A stretch of DNA of 64,000 bases, taken from an uncultured Pelagibacteraceae bacterium (GTDB lineage: Bacteria > Pseudomonadota > Alphaproteobacteria > Pelagibacterales > Pelagibacteraceae). The position numbers and the translations under genes are program-made. The notes under the pieces were generated by a model, which saw nothing but the letters and a program-made list of their open reading frames with translations, had not been told where the DNA came from and did no database searches. Positions 1 through 10,601 of the stretch are shown one piece after another; within the stretch, counting starts at the first letter, position 1, and each line of letters begins with the position of its first letter. The stretch is from the NCBI GenBank assembly GCA_902594675.1, contig CACJNE010000004.1:37523-101522 (forward strand). Direction: 5' to 3'.

Positions 1-1
1 A

Positions 2-1171
2 GGGTATAAGCTTGGAGGAGTTATTGCATTATTTACAGCTGAATACTTTCAAGATACAGGTATTGAAGATTACTGGCAAACTACTTTTATTGTCTTGGGA
101 GTCTTAATAATTTTAATGAACATTGGATTAATGTTTGTTCATGAACCTACAAAAAGTAATAGATTAAAAAAACAAAAACTAGAGGAAAAAAGAATTAATA
201 AGGAATTAAGTTCACCAAAATCAAGAAATATAAAAATTTTAGGAATATTCTTTTTGGTAACTTCAATTATACAAATCTTACCAGATTTTAATCAAACGAA
301 AGATTTTGTTCCTTATTTGCCATTAAATATCTATCATATTTTATTTATCGGCTTGGCGTTAGGTTTCCTTGGACATAATCATTTAAAAATGAATTTCAAA
401 ATACTTACCTTAAGCTTAATTGTATTTTTATTACTATATCAATATATACTTTCTTTTTTAGTTGTAGATTTTATATTTTTAGTTTTGGGTGTAGCTTTAA
501 TAAATATAAGTAGCAATTGGGGTAATGTTACAGCAAGCTGGATTTCTGGAAAAATTGGTGGTCCTATACTTTCATTCATAAGAAAAAATGGAGTATCTAT
601 AGCGTTAGGAATTATTGGATTTGTATTCCTATTTAAAATTGGGGAAGCGTTCTTAGGGCGTATGTCGATTGTTTTTTATAAAGAAATTGGCTTTTCCAAA
701 GGACAAATTGCTATTTATTCAAAAGGATTAGGATGGGTTACAACTGTTGTTTTTACATTAATTGGTGGAGTAATGGCCATGCGAGCTGGAACAATAAAAA
801 CAATGTTTTTTGCTGGCGGATTAATGGCTTTAACTAACCTTATATTTGCAGTTTTAGCCTGGACAGGTAAATCTGAACTTCTATTTGCAATAGCTGTAAT
901 TGCAGATGACATAACAGCAGCATTTGCAACTGTGGCATTTGTTGCTTTCATTTCTTTGCTAATAGACAGAACTTACACTGCTACTCAGTATGCTTTGCTT
1001 GCATCAATTGGAACAGCTGGCAGAACTTTACTTGCATCTTCTTCAGGAGCACTAGTGGATTGGCTTGATGGGGACTGGGGCACATTTTTTGTGATAACTA
1101 CAATAATGGTTATACCATCACTTGTTTGTCTCTGGTTAATTAAAAACAAAGTAAAAGTTGGTGCAAAATAG
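2..1171 (+). CDS. ampG: AmpG-like muropeptide permease, MFS family (5' end outside window)
   Basis: Inner-membrane major facilitator protein. In this family AmpG imports anhydro-muropeptides released from the cell wall into the cytoplasm for recycling. The reading frame is open from base 2, so the gene starts upstream of the window; the TTG at 95 used by the ORF track is internal. The visible part is rich in hydrophobic segments. The second half has an AmpG/PAT-like helix pattern, with FYKEIGFSKGQIA followed by a loop and GVMAMRAG, and later the conserved-looking AFISLLIDRTYTATQYALL stretch. A poorly conserved middle region (about residues 60-130 of the visible part) carries extra hydrophobic segments. 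It overlaps the next gene, an NlpC/P60 peptidase, by 14 bp, which fits peptidoglycan recycling. Family is fairly sure; substrate is inferred. Confidence 0.8.
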   Translation, partial: GYKLGGVIALFTAEYFQDTGIEDYWQTTFIVLGVLIILMNIGLMFVHEPTKSNRLKKQKLEEKRINKELSSPKSRNIKILGIFFLVTSIIQILPDFNQTKDFVPYLPLNIYHILFIGLALGFLGHNHLKMNFKILTLSLIVFLLLYQYILSFLVVDFIFLVLGVALINISSNWGNVTASWISGKIGGPILSFIRKNGVSIALGIIGFVFLFKIGEAFLGRMSIVFYKEIGFSKGQIAIYSKGLGWVTTVVFTLIGGVMAMRAGTIKTMFFAGGLMALTNLIFAVLAWTGKSELLFAIAVIADDITAAFATVAFVAFISLLIDRTYTATQYALLASIGTAGRTLLASSSGALVDWLDGDWGTFFVITTIMVIPSLVCLWLIKNKVKVGAK

Positions 1172-1913
1172 CTATTTTTGTAAAAGTTCATATTTAAACG
1201 TTTATGAGCTGGCCTCAAAGAAATCAGATTTAAGTACTCAATTGATTTATGGTGAAAAATTCAAGGTATTAGGGAAAAAGAATAAATTTTTCAAGATTAA
1301 AACTGATTTTGATAATTACATAGGTTTTATAAAGATTGAAAAATTTAATAAAGTTTTAAACAAGACTCACAAAGTTAACATATTAAAATCAAATATTTAC
1401 AATAAACCAAAGAATGGTAAGAAATTTTTATCAAAAAATTACCTTCCTTTTTCATCAGAAATTCAGATTTTAAAAAAAAGAAATGATTTCGTTATGTTTG
1501 AAAAGAATAAATGGATAAAGTTAAATGATTTACAAATTATAAGTAAACAAGATTATAATTTTACTAAAATATTCAAACTTTTTTTAAATATAAAATATAA
1601 ATGGGGTGGTAAAACTTTTAATGGTATTGATTGTTCAGCATTACTCCAAATTTTTTATAAATATAACCATAAATTCTTCCCTAGAGATACAAAAGATCAA
1701 GTTAAAATCAGAAAAGGTGTTAAGAATAAAAAAGAATTTAAAAAAGGAGATATTATTTTCTGGAAAGGACATGTTGCCATTTGTTTAAGTCCAAAAGAAT
1801 TAATTCATGCATATGGCCCAAGAAAAAAAGTAATAATAATGCCTATAATAAAAACCATTAAATTAATTAAAAAAACTGCAAATTTAAAAGTGATTAAAAT
1901 TATATCGATTTAA
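1158..1913 (+). CDS. NlpC/P60 cysteine peptidase with SH3-like N-terminus, probably cytosolic
   Basis: Predicted gamma-D-glutamyl/diamino-acid endopeptidase of the NlpC/P60 family, acting on peptidoglycan stem peptides. The C-terminal half shows YKWGG, then DCSAL with the catalytic cysteine, then GHVAI with the first histidine and IHAYG with the third polar catalytic residue. About 130 residues before it resemble one or two SH3b-like beta domains (YGEKFKVLGK and later repeats). There is no signal peptide, so it probably works in the cytoplasm like YkfC-type recycling peptidases. The start is TTG (1158) or GTG (1161); no ATG fits the family start. It overlaps the AmpG gene by 14 bp and the convergent tyrA by 4 bp. 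Family sure; cytosolic recycling role inferred from context. Confidence 0.85.
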   Translation: MVQNSYFCKSSYLNVYELASKKSDLSTQLIYGEKFKVLGKKNKFFKIKTDFDNYIGFIKIEKFNKVLNKTHKVNILKSNIYNKPKNGKKFLSKNYLPFSSEIQILKKRNDFVMFEKNKWIKLNDLQIISKQDYNFTKIFKLFLNIKYKWGGKTFNGIDCSALLQIFYKYNHKFFPRDTKDQVKIRKGVKNKKEFKKGDIIFWKGHVAICLSPKELIHAYGPRKKVIIMPIIKTIKLIKKTANLKVIKIISI

Positions 1914-2809
1914 TTTTGATCTCTTCCAAAATCTGGTTTAGCTATATCTTGTTTTAAATTCAATATTTGCTGTCTTACTTTTTTTGAATTAACTAATTTT
2001 TTTCTTAAAGTTTTATCATCTGAATTTTCAATATTTTTTTTAAAAGATTTCAAATTTTTGATAAATAAGTTAATTGCAATAACAACATTTTTTTTATTAT
2101 TAAAAAAAATATCTCTCCACATTATTTCATTTGATGCAGCTATCCTTGAAAAATCTCTTAACCCTCCCGCACTAAATTTAATTACATCTTTTTTTTGAGT
2201 TTTTTGAAAATCTTGGGCGGTCTTTATTAAATTGTAAGCTATTAAGTGAGGTAAATGACTTGTAATTGAAAATATCTTATCGTGAACTTTCTCATCCATA
2301 ATTATTACTTTAGAACCAATTTTTTTCCAAAAATTTACCAATTTTTTTTGTTTTATTTGGTTTTTGTCACTAAAAACAATGCACCATTTATTAGTAAATA
2401 GACTTTTACTTCCATACTTTGGTCCACTTACCTCTGACCCAGATATTGGATGACTCATAATCCAATCAAGCGACTTTGACAGTCTATTATTTTTTAATTT
2501 GCTGATGTTTTCCTTTGTAGAACCAACATCGGTAATTAAAGATTTTTTACTTAAATACTTATTTAAGTGGGGAATAATTCTTTCATACTGACTCATCGGA
2601 GTAGCAATAATAACAAAATCCATATCTGAAATTTTATTATTGAGTTTCTTTAAAATAATTATTTTTTTATTTATTTTTTTGATTTCTCTAATATTTTTTT
2701 TTGATTTTTCATAAACAAAAAAGTTTTTAGAAGTTTTTTTATTTATAGATGCTCTTAAAATTGAAGATCCAATTAATCCGCAACCAATGATCAATATATT
2801 TTTAAACAT
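1910..2809 (-). CDS. tyrA: Prephenate/cyclohexadienyl dehydrogenase (TyrA family)
   Basis: NAD(P)-dependent oxidative decarboxylation of prephenate or arogenate, the tyrosine branch of aromatic amino acid synthesis. The N-terminus has the dinucleotide-binding motif GCGLIGSS (residues about 9-16). Family motifs MSHPISGSEVSGP and the helical region SHLPHLIAYNL follow. Length 299 aa is normal for a monofunctional alphaproteobacterial TyrA without ACT or chorismate mutase domains. It follows hisC with an 8-bp overlap, so the two are co-transcribed. The aminotransferase partner may supply the transamination step. It overlaps the convergent NlpC/P60 gene by 4 bp. Cofactor and substrate preference cannot be read from the sequence. 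Confidence 0.92.
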   Translation of the reverse strand: MFKNILIIGCGLIGSSILRASINKKTSKNFFVYEKSKKNIREIKKINKKIIILKKLNNKISDMDFVIIATPMSQYERIIPHLNKYLSKKSLITDVGSTKENISKLKNNRLSKSLDWIMSHPISGSEVSGPKYGSKSLFTNKWCIVFSDKNQIKQKKLVNFWKKIGSKVIIMDEKVHDKIFSITSHLPHLIAYNLIKTAQDFQKTQKKDVIKFSAGGLRDFSRIAASNEIMWRDIFFNNKKNVVIAINLFIKNLKSFKKNIENSDDKTLRKKLVNSKKVRQQILNLKQDIAKPDFGRDQN

Positions 2810-3887
2810 TCTTAAAAATTTTTTTTATCTGCTTAATTAAAAGTATATTTTCTCTTACATTTCCAATTGTAAGTCTTAAACAATTTTTAATTCCATACGA
2901 ATTCATCTCTCTAAGAATAATTCCTGATTTCTCAAGATTTCTCTCAACAAAATTAGCAGTTAACTTACAACTTTTAAAATCTAATAGAAAAAAATTTGGT
3001 CCAATTTCATTTGTTTGAATATTATAAGAATTCATTATTTTTTTTATTTTTTTTGCCCAATCTAAATTATGTTTTACAGATTTTTTTATAAAACTTTTAT
3101 CTTTAAGAGATTCAACTGCACATTCCTGTGCTATTTTATTAACATTAAATGGTGGTTTAATTTTATATAAAGCATCTACAATTTTTTTACTTCCATAACC
3201 CCATCCCACTCTTAAAGATGCAAGTCCATAAATTTTTGAAAAAGTTCTTAATATAAATACATTATTTTTATTTTTAAAAAGCTCTAAACCAGATCTATAG
3301 TCTTTATTTAACATATATTCAAAATAAGCATCATCAACTACTAGTAAAATTTTTTTATTTAAACGCTTTCTTAGATCTAATAACTGATTTTTAGAAATGT
3401 ATGTGCCTGTAGGATTATTTGGATTAGCTATAAATACAATTTTAGTTTTTTTAGTTGTTTTTTTTATAATTTCGTCATTTGATACTTTAAAATTTTTTTC
3501 TTTAGAAAATATAACTTTTGCTCCTACTATTTTTGCATAAATTCTGTACATTAAAAAACTGTACTCTGGCACGACTACTTCATCTCCTTTATTCAAAAAT
3601 AACTGACATAGCATTTGAATAATTTCGTCAGATCCAGACCCACAAATAATCTGATTTTGCTTGCAATTATACTTTTTTGAAATTGTGGATGTTAATTCCT
3701 TAAATTTCCCATCCGGATACTTTGATATATTATTTTTGGATTTTATTATTGCTTTATTAGCATTTTTGCTCATGCCTAAAGCTGATTCATTAGCTGATAG
3801 TTTTATAATACTTTTTTTTTTATTTAAGAAAGATCTTCCTGGCTTGTAGGCCTCTAGGTTTAATTTTCTAAATAATGGAGTATTCAT
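2802..3887 (-). CDS. hisC: Histidinol-phosphate / aromatic aminotransferase, PLP-dependent
   Basis: Fold-type I aminotransferase of the HisC family: histidinol-phosphate to imidazole-acetol phosphate, often also acting on aromatic 2-oxo acids. The sequence shows the HisC-like N-terminal LSANESALG, the substrate/PLP loop NPNNPTGTY, the Asp-Tyr region VVDDAYFEY, the PLP-lysine motif RTFSKIYGLASLRVGWG, and an Arg-containing C-terminus (CLRLTIGN). 361 aa is typical. It lies upstream of tyrA with an 8-bp overlap rather than with his genes, suggesting a role (perhaps dual) in tyrosine/phenylalanine synthesis. It is divergent from metX across 183 bp that hold the metX control region. I could not find a confident promoter for hisC itself. 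Confidence 0.9.
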   Translation of the reverse strand: MNTPLFRKLNLEAYKPGRSFLNKKKSIIKLSANESALGMSKNANKAIIKSKNNISKYPDGKFKELTSTISKKYNCKQNQIICGSGSDEIIQMLCQLFLNKGDEVVVPEYSFLMYRIYAKIVGAKVIFSKEKNFKVSNDEIIKKTTKKTKIVFIANPNNPTGTYISKNQLLDLRKRLNKKILLVVDDAYFEYMLNKDYRSGLELFKNKNNVFILRTFSKIYGLASLRVGWGYGSKKIVDALYKIKPPFNVNKIAQECAVESLKDKSFIKKSVKHNLDWAKKIKKIMNSYNIQTNEIGPNFFLLDFKSCKLTANFVERNLEKSGIILREMNSYGIKNCLRLTIGNVRENILLIKQIKKIFKNV

Positions 3888-3952
3888 GATGGTTAATTTT
3901 ATTAATAAATAGTCAGATAATTAGATAATACAATCAATAATTCTAAAAAAAA

Positions 3953-3979
3953 TTGACATCTAAAAAGCTATCTTATAAA
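3953..3979 (+). promoter_or_regulatory. Candidate sigma-70 promoter of metX
   Basis: TTGACA at 3953-3958 and TATAAA at 3974-3979, spaced by 15 bp, which is slightly short. A start about 7 bp after the -10 would fall near 3986, just where the riboswitch begins. That agreement is the main support. The -10 lies in the loop of an inverted repeat (AAAAAGC 3962-3968, GCTTTTT 3981-3987). Confidence 0.55.
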
Positions 3980-3985
3980 AGCTTT

Positions 3986-4043
3986 TTGCGCTGATTTAAC
4001 TGAATTGCGAGCGCTTTAAAAAACCTGCTAAATAAGTTTTTTT
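3986..4043 (+). ncRNA. SAM-II riboswitch upstream of metX
   Basis: S-adenosylmethionine-sensing pseudoknot of the SAM-II (metA/metX) class. The P1 stem GCGCT (3988-3992) pairs with AGCGC (4010-4014). The loop begins with GATTTAAC, the strongly conserved SAM-II loop sequence, and has the ATTGC element before the closing strand. The conserved 3' segment GCTAAA lies at 4027-4032, where the pseudoknot strand should be. A run of seven T follows at 4037-4043. SAM-II elements are known before metX/metA in alphaproteobacteria, and the next gene is metX, so the biology fits. High SAM is expected to lower metX-metW expression. It is unclear whether control is at translation, as usual for the class, or at the T-run by termination. 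Confidence 0.88.
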
Positions 4044-4070
4044 CTCACAATTCATTTCAGCAAAATTTTT

Positions 4071-5204
4071 ATGGGCAATTTAAATAAAATGAAAAGTATA
4101 CTTATTGAGAAAACTCTTAAGCTTGATTGTGGCAAAGAAATATCAAACTTTCCATTAGCTTATGAAACTTATGGAAATCTTAATGAGAAGAAAGATAATG
4201 CTATATTAATTTTTCATGCTCTAACCGGCGACCAATATGCTTCAGGAATCAATCCAATTACAAAAAAAGAGGGTTGGTGGAATTATGCAGTTGGTCCAGG
4301 TAAATCATTCGATACTGATAAATTTTTTGTTATCTGTGCGAATGTAATTGGTGGATGTATGGGATCCTACGGACCAGGAACTATTGATCCTTTGACCAAT
4401 AAACCTATAGGTACAAATTTTCCTGTCATTACAATTAACGATATGGTTAACGCTCAATATAATCTGCTAGATTATTTTAAAATAGAAAAATTATTTGCAG
4501 TTGCTGGTGGCTCAATGGGTGGAATGCAAGTTTTACAATTCGTATCAAACTTTCCAAATAAGGCTAGAGTAGCATTACCAATTGCTTGTACGGCTAGTCA
4601 TTCAGCTCAAAATATTGCTTTTAATGAACTTGGAAGACAAGCAATAATGTCTGATAGTAATTGGAAAGAGGGATTGTATGATGAAAAATCAACAAATCCA
4701 GATAAAGGCTTAGCTGTCGCTAGGATGGCTGCTCATATTACGTATTTATCAAAACAAGGTTTACAAGAAAAGTTTGGAAGAAATCTTCAAGAAAGATCTG
4801 ACTTAAAATTTGGGTTTGATGCTGACTTTCAAATTGAGAGTTATTTGAGATATCAAGGTTCTGTATTTGTAGATAGATTTGATGCAAATAGTTATTTGTA
4901 TATCACGAGAGCAATGGATTATTTTGATTTAACTAAACAATTTAATGGAAACCTGTCTAAAGCATTTAAAGATACTAAAACAAAATTTTTTATTATTTCC
5001 TTTACTTCTGATTGGTTGTACCCAACCTCTGAGAATAAAGATATTGTTATAGCACTTAATGCAATAGGTGCCGATGTTGGTTTTGTTGAAATTAAAACTG
5101 ATAAAGGCCATGATTCCTTTTTATTAGATGTGCCAGATTTTTTAAGCACTATTAAAAATTATTTAAACACAACTTATTCTAATATTAATGAAAGAAGAAT
5201 TTAA
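4071..5204 (+). CDS. metX: Homoserine O-acetyltransferase
   Basis: Activates homoserine with acetyl-CoA for methionine synthesis; alpha/beta hydrolase fold enzyme in the cytoplasm. The nucleophile elbow is GGSMGGMQ (serine at about residue 147). The catalytic Asp lies in TSDWLYPTSE and the catalytic His in DKGHDSFLLD near the end. FHALTGD and GCMGSYGPGT are MetX family signatures. 377 aa is normal. The ATG at 4071 gives the longest product; a second ATG at 4089 starts a protein beginning MKSILIEK and is equally possible, as neither has a clear Shine-Dalgarno. It is preceded by a SAM-II riboswitch and overlaps metW by 17 bp. Confidence 0.94.
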   Translation: MGNLNKMKSILIEKTLKLDCGKEISNFPLAYETYGNLNEKKDNAILIFHALTGDQYASGINPITKKEGWWNYAVGPGKSFDTDKFFVICANVIGGCMGSYGPGTIDPLTNKPIGTNFPVITINDMVNAQYNLLDYFKIEKLFAVAGGSMGGMQVLQFVSNFPNKARVALPIACTASHSAQNIAFNELGRQAIMSDSNWKEGLYDEKSTNPDKGLAVARMAAHITYLSKQGLQEKFGRNLQERSDLKFGFDADFQIESYLRYQGSVFVDRFDANSYLYITRAMDYFDLTKQFNGNLSKAFKDTKTKFFIISFTSDWLYPTSENKDIVIALNAIGADVGFVEIKTDKGHDSFLLDVPDFLSTIKNYLNTTYSNINERRI

Positions 5205-5784
5205 AGTTATATCTAAGTTTATTGAGGAAAAATCAAGAGTCTTGGACGTTGGATGTGGTGATGGAATTTTAATGGAATATCTATCAAAAAATAAAGTGGT
5301 AGATGTTAGAGGACTTGAAATTTCTAAAGAAAAAGTAAAAAAATGTTTATCGAAAGGGCTAGCTGTTATTGAAGGTGATGCTGAAAATGATTTAAAACAG
5401 TTTCCAGATTTATCATTTGATTATGTAATATTAAGCCAAACGCTTCAAGCATTTATGAGTCCAGAAAAAGTAATTGAAAATTTATTAAGAGTAGGAAAAA
5501 AGGTAATCGTAACAATTCCAAATTTTGGACATTGGAAAGTTAGATTAGATTTGCTATTAAAAGGAGAAATGCCAGTTACAAAGAATTTACCTTATCAATG
5601 GTATAATACCCCCAACCTACATATGTGTACAATTCAAGACTTTTACAATTTTTGTAACAACAAAGGAATTAATATTTATAAAACAATTTCTTTAAATGGA
5701 GAAAAAATATCAAATATCTTGAATTCAAATTTAAAATATAAAAACTTGATATCTGAATTGGGCATTTTTTTATTAGAAAAGTAA
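5188..5784 (+). CDS. metW: MetW, methyltransferase-fold partner of MetX
   Basis: MetW is a small class I SAM-methyltransferase-fold protein found next to metX in many proteobacteria and needed for, or stimulating, MetX activity. The N-terminus has the SAM-binding loop VLDVGCGDG (residues about 18-26). The acidic strand end is at RGLEISKEKV, and VILSQTLQA and TIPNFGHWKVR are MetW family motifs. 198 aa is normal. It overlaps the end of metX by 17 bp, so translation is probably coupled, and it is followed 1 bp later by gloB. Whether it methylates anything is not evident from the sequence. Confidence 0.92.
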   Translation: MKEEFKVISKFIEEKSRVLDVGCGDGILMEYLSKNKVVDVRGLEISKEKVKKCLSKGLAVIEGDAENDLKQFPDLSFDYVILSQTLQAFMSPEKVIENLLRVGKKVIVTIPNFGHWKVRLDLLLKGEMPVTKNLPYQWYNTPNLHMCTIQDFYNFCNNKGINIYKTISLNGEKISNILNSNLKYKNLISELGIFLLEK

Positions 5785-5785
5785 A

Positions 5786-6505
5786 ATGAAAATAGAAATT
5801 ATAAAATGTTTAAAAGATAATTTTTCCTATTTATTAATTGATGAATTAACAAAATCTACTATTGTAATAGATCCAAGTGAAGCAAAGCCTATTATAAATA
5901 AAATTGAAAGTCTTAATTTAAAATTAAAATTCATAATGAATACTCACCATCATTATGATCATGTAGGAGGTAATAAAGAACTCAAGAAATTATATAATGC
6001 TAAGGTTATAGGTTTTGATGAAGATAAACATAGGATACCAGAAATAGATATATCTTTAAAAAATGATGAAACTTGGAAGGACGGTATATTTGAAGCAAAA
6101 GTTTTTCATATTCCAGGACATACTTTGGGCCATATATGTTTCTATTTTTTTAATGAAAAAGCATTATTTTCTGGAGATACATTATTTTCATTAGGTTGTG
6201 GAAGAGTGTTTGAGGGCACTCATGAACAAATGTTTAATTCTTTGCAGTTGTTAAAGAATTTACCAATTAAGACAGAAATTTATTGTGGGCATGAATATAC
6301 ATTAAAAAATTCAGATTTTTGTCTAAAACACGATCCAGAAAATAAAGCTTTAGTTTCGAAAATTAAGTTTATTAAAAAGCAACTGGCCAAAGGTCAGCCA
6401 ACCATTCCATCAACACTTGAAGAGGAGCTGAAAACTAATATTTTTTTAAGGTCAAAAAATGTTGAAAACTTTTCAAAATTGAGAGATTTAAAGGATAATT
6501 TCTAG
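5786..6505 (+). CDS. gloB: Hydroxyacylglutathione hydrolase (glyoxalase II)
   Basis: Metallo-beta-lactamase-fold enzyme hydrolysing S-D-lactoylglutathione to D-lactate and glutathione, the second step of methylglyoxal detoxification. The binuclear metal motif is THHHYDHVGG (residues about 52-61). Further ligands are in FHIPGHTLGH, the Asp in FSGDTLF, and the late His in YCGHEYT. The C-terminal helical domain (about residues 170-239) is typical of glyoxalase II and binds glutathione. It follows metW by 1 bp, so it is probably in the metX operon, though no functional link to methionine is obvious. No gloA is in this window. Confidence 0.9.
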   Translation: MKIEIIKCLKDNFSYLLIDELTKSTIVIDPSEAKPIINKIESLNLKLKFIMNTHHHYDHVGGNKELKKLYNAKVIGFDEDKHRIPEIDISLKNDETWKDGIFEAKVFHIPGHTLGHICFYFFNEKALFSGDTLFSLGCGRVFEGTHEQMFNSLQLLKNLPIKTEIYCGHEYTLKNSDFCLKHDPENKALVSKIKFIKKQLAKGQPTIPSTLEEELKTNIFLRSKNVENFSKLRDLKDNF

Positions 6506-6515
6506 CTTATTCAGC

Positions 6516-6543
6516 TTGACTAACATAGGACCCTGACTATATT
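6516..6543 (+). promoter_or_regulatory. Sigma-70-like promoter of the rplU operon
   Basis: TTGACT (6516-6521) and TATATT (6538-6543) are separated by 16 bp in the 64-bp gap between gloB and rplU. Both hexamers are close to consensus. A transcript would start near 6550, leaving a leader of roughly 20 nt. This is the most convincing ordinary promoter on the plus strand in the window. Confidence 0.65.
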
Positions 6544-6569
6544 GCTGATAATTAAAAATTAGGTTCATT

Positions 6570-6980
6570 ATGTCATACGCTGTTATACAAACGGGGGGAA
6601 AGCAATACAAAGTATCGGCTGGAGAGATTATTAAAATTGAAAAATTACCTGATTCTAATCCAGATACTAAAGTAGAATTTAAAGAAATTTTAGCATACGG
6701 AGATGATAAAAGTATTGAGTTAGGAGCACCAACAGTAAGTGGAGCTAAAGTTGAAGCAGAATTGTTAAAAAATGGTAAAGAAAGAACAGTTTTAATTTTT
6801 AAAAAAAGAAGAAGAAAAAATTCAAGAAGAAAAAATGGACACAGACAGCAATTCTCATTAATTAGAATTAGTAAGATTTTTTCAAAAGATGGTAAAGTAC
6901 TATCAGAGGCTGAGAAAATGAAAAAAAAAGAAACTGTAGTTAAAGAAGCTAAAGAAGAAAAAATTGAGGCTTCAAAATAA
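6570..6980 (+). CDS. rplU: 50S ribosomal protein L21 with charged C-terminal tail
   Basis: Large-subunit protein that binds 23S rRNA. The family start MSYAVIQTGGKQYKVSAG is clear, and the basic RNA-binding segment FKKRRRKNSRRKNGHRQ is at about residues 80-95. The L21 core ends near residue 105. About 30 further residues are lysine/glutamate-rich (for example VVKEAKEEKIEASK) and are absent from standard L21 of about 103 aa. Similar tails are seen on S16 and L19 in this window. It starts the operon rplU-rpmA-obgE, an order widely conserved in bacteria, and lies 26 bp behind the promoter. Confidence 0.95.
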   Translation: MSYAVIQTGGKQYKVSAGEIIKIEKLPDSNPDTKVEFKEILAYGDDKSIELGAPTVSGAKVEAELLKNGKERTVLIFKKRRRKNSRRKNGHRQQFSLIRISKIFSKDGKVLSEAEKMKKKETVVKEAKEEKIEASK

Positions 6981-6991
6981 ATAGGTAAATT

Positions 6992-9353
<2,362 letters not shown>

Positions 9354-9357
<4 letters not shown>

Positions 9358-10601
9358 AGAAATATTTAGAAAAGATTGGATCAAATGCTAAGATTGCTTT
9401 TGAGAAGAAAATAAGCAATAAAAAAAAAAATAAAGTATTAAATTATTACACTCAACTAATAATAAAAAATCAAAAAAAAATTTTAAGTGAAAATGCGAAA
9501 GATGTAAAAATTGCAAAATCCAAAAAACTCAAAGAAAATTTAATTAAAAGACTTACTCTTGATCAAGATAAAATAAAATCAATAATTAAATCAATAAAAA
9601 CTATTTCTAATTTTAAAGATCCAGTAGACTTAAATTTAGATACATGGAAAAGACCAAATGGATTAAAAATTAGAAAAGTATCAATTCCAATAGGTATTAT
9701 TGGTGTAATTTACGAGAGTAGACCAAACGTAACATCAGATGTTTCAACTCTTTGTTTTAAATCAGGAAATTGCGTTATATTAAGAGGTGGCTCCGAAGCT
9801 TATTTTAGTAATAAAATTTTAGCAGAACTTTTTAGAAAATCGTTAGAAAAAAATAAAATTAATAAAAATTTTGTCCAATTTATTGAGAATAAAAATAGAA
9901 AGCTTGTTGATTACATGCTGTCAAAAATGTCAAAATTTATTGATGTCATTATTCCAAGAGGAGGAAAAAATCTTGTAAAAAAGGTACAAGACCTATCCTC
10001 TGTACCTGTCATTGGACACCTTGAAGGTATATGTCATACTTATATTGATAAAGATGCAAATCTTTCGATGGCAAAAAAAATTTTGGTTAATGCTAAATTG
10101 CGAAATACAAGCATTTGTGGAGCTACAGAAACATTATTAATACATAAAAATAAATCTAAAAATATTAATGAGATATTAACTGAATTAACAAAAAGAGAAT
10201 GTTCTATTTATGCTGACAAAAAAATATTTCAAATATTTAAAGGAAATAAAAAATTAGCGAACAATAAGACTTGGTCTAAAGAGCACCTTTCTGCAAAAAT
10301 TTCTGTAAAGTTAGTAAATAGTATTCGTGATGCTGTTAATCATATTAATAAGTATGGCACAATGCATACAGATGCTATAATTACAAACAATAGACTATCT
10401 GCAAAGTATTTTATTAAAAATATTAAAAGTTCTATTGCAATTCACAATTCATCAACACAATATGCAGATGGAGGTGAATTTGGTTTTGGAGGAGAGGTTG
10501 GAATTTCAACAAATAAACTTCCACCAAGAGGCCCTGTTGGGCTTAATCAGCTGGTAAGTTACAAATATGAAATTTATGGCTCTGGACAAACTAGAAAATA
10601 G
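9354..10601 (+). CDS. proA: Gamma-glutamyl phosphate reductase
   Basis: Second step of proline synthesis: NADPH-dependent reduction of gamma-glutamyl phosphate to glutamate semialdehyde; aldehyde-dehydrogenase fold. Motifs seen: YESRPNVTSDVS, GNCVILRGGSEA, VIIPRGGKNLV, the catalytic cysteine in RNTSICGATETLL, and the C-terminal FGFGGEVGISTNKLPPRGPVG signature. 415 aa is normal. The N-terminal 60 residues are unusually rich in lysine and asparagine, as expected from AT-rich codon pressure. It overlaps proB by 4 bp and nadD by 35 bp or less, depending on the nadD start. Confidence 0.96.

Noticed and set aside
4021-4043. Full intrinsic terminator after the SAM-II aptamer
   Set aside because: The only stem before the T run would be AAAAAAC/GTTTTTT, too weak to call a terminator by eye; kept only as a question in the findings.
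4919-5149. ORF antisense to the metX 3' end
   Set aside because: No motifs and it lies wholly inside metX.
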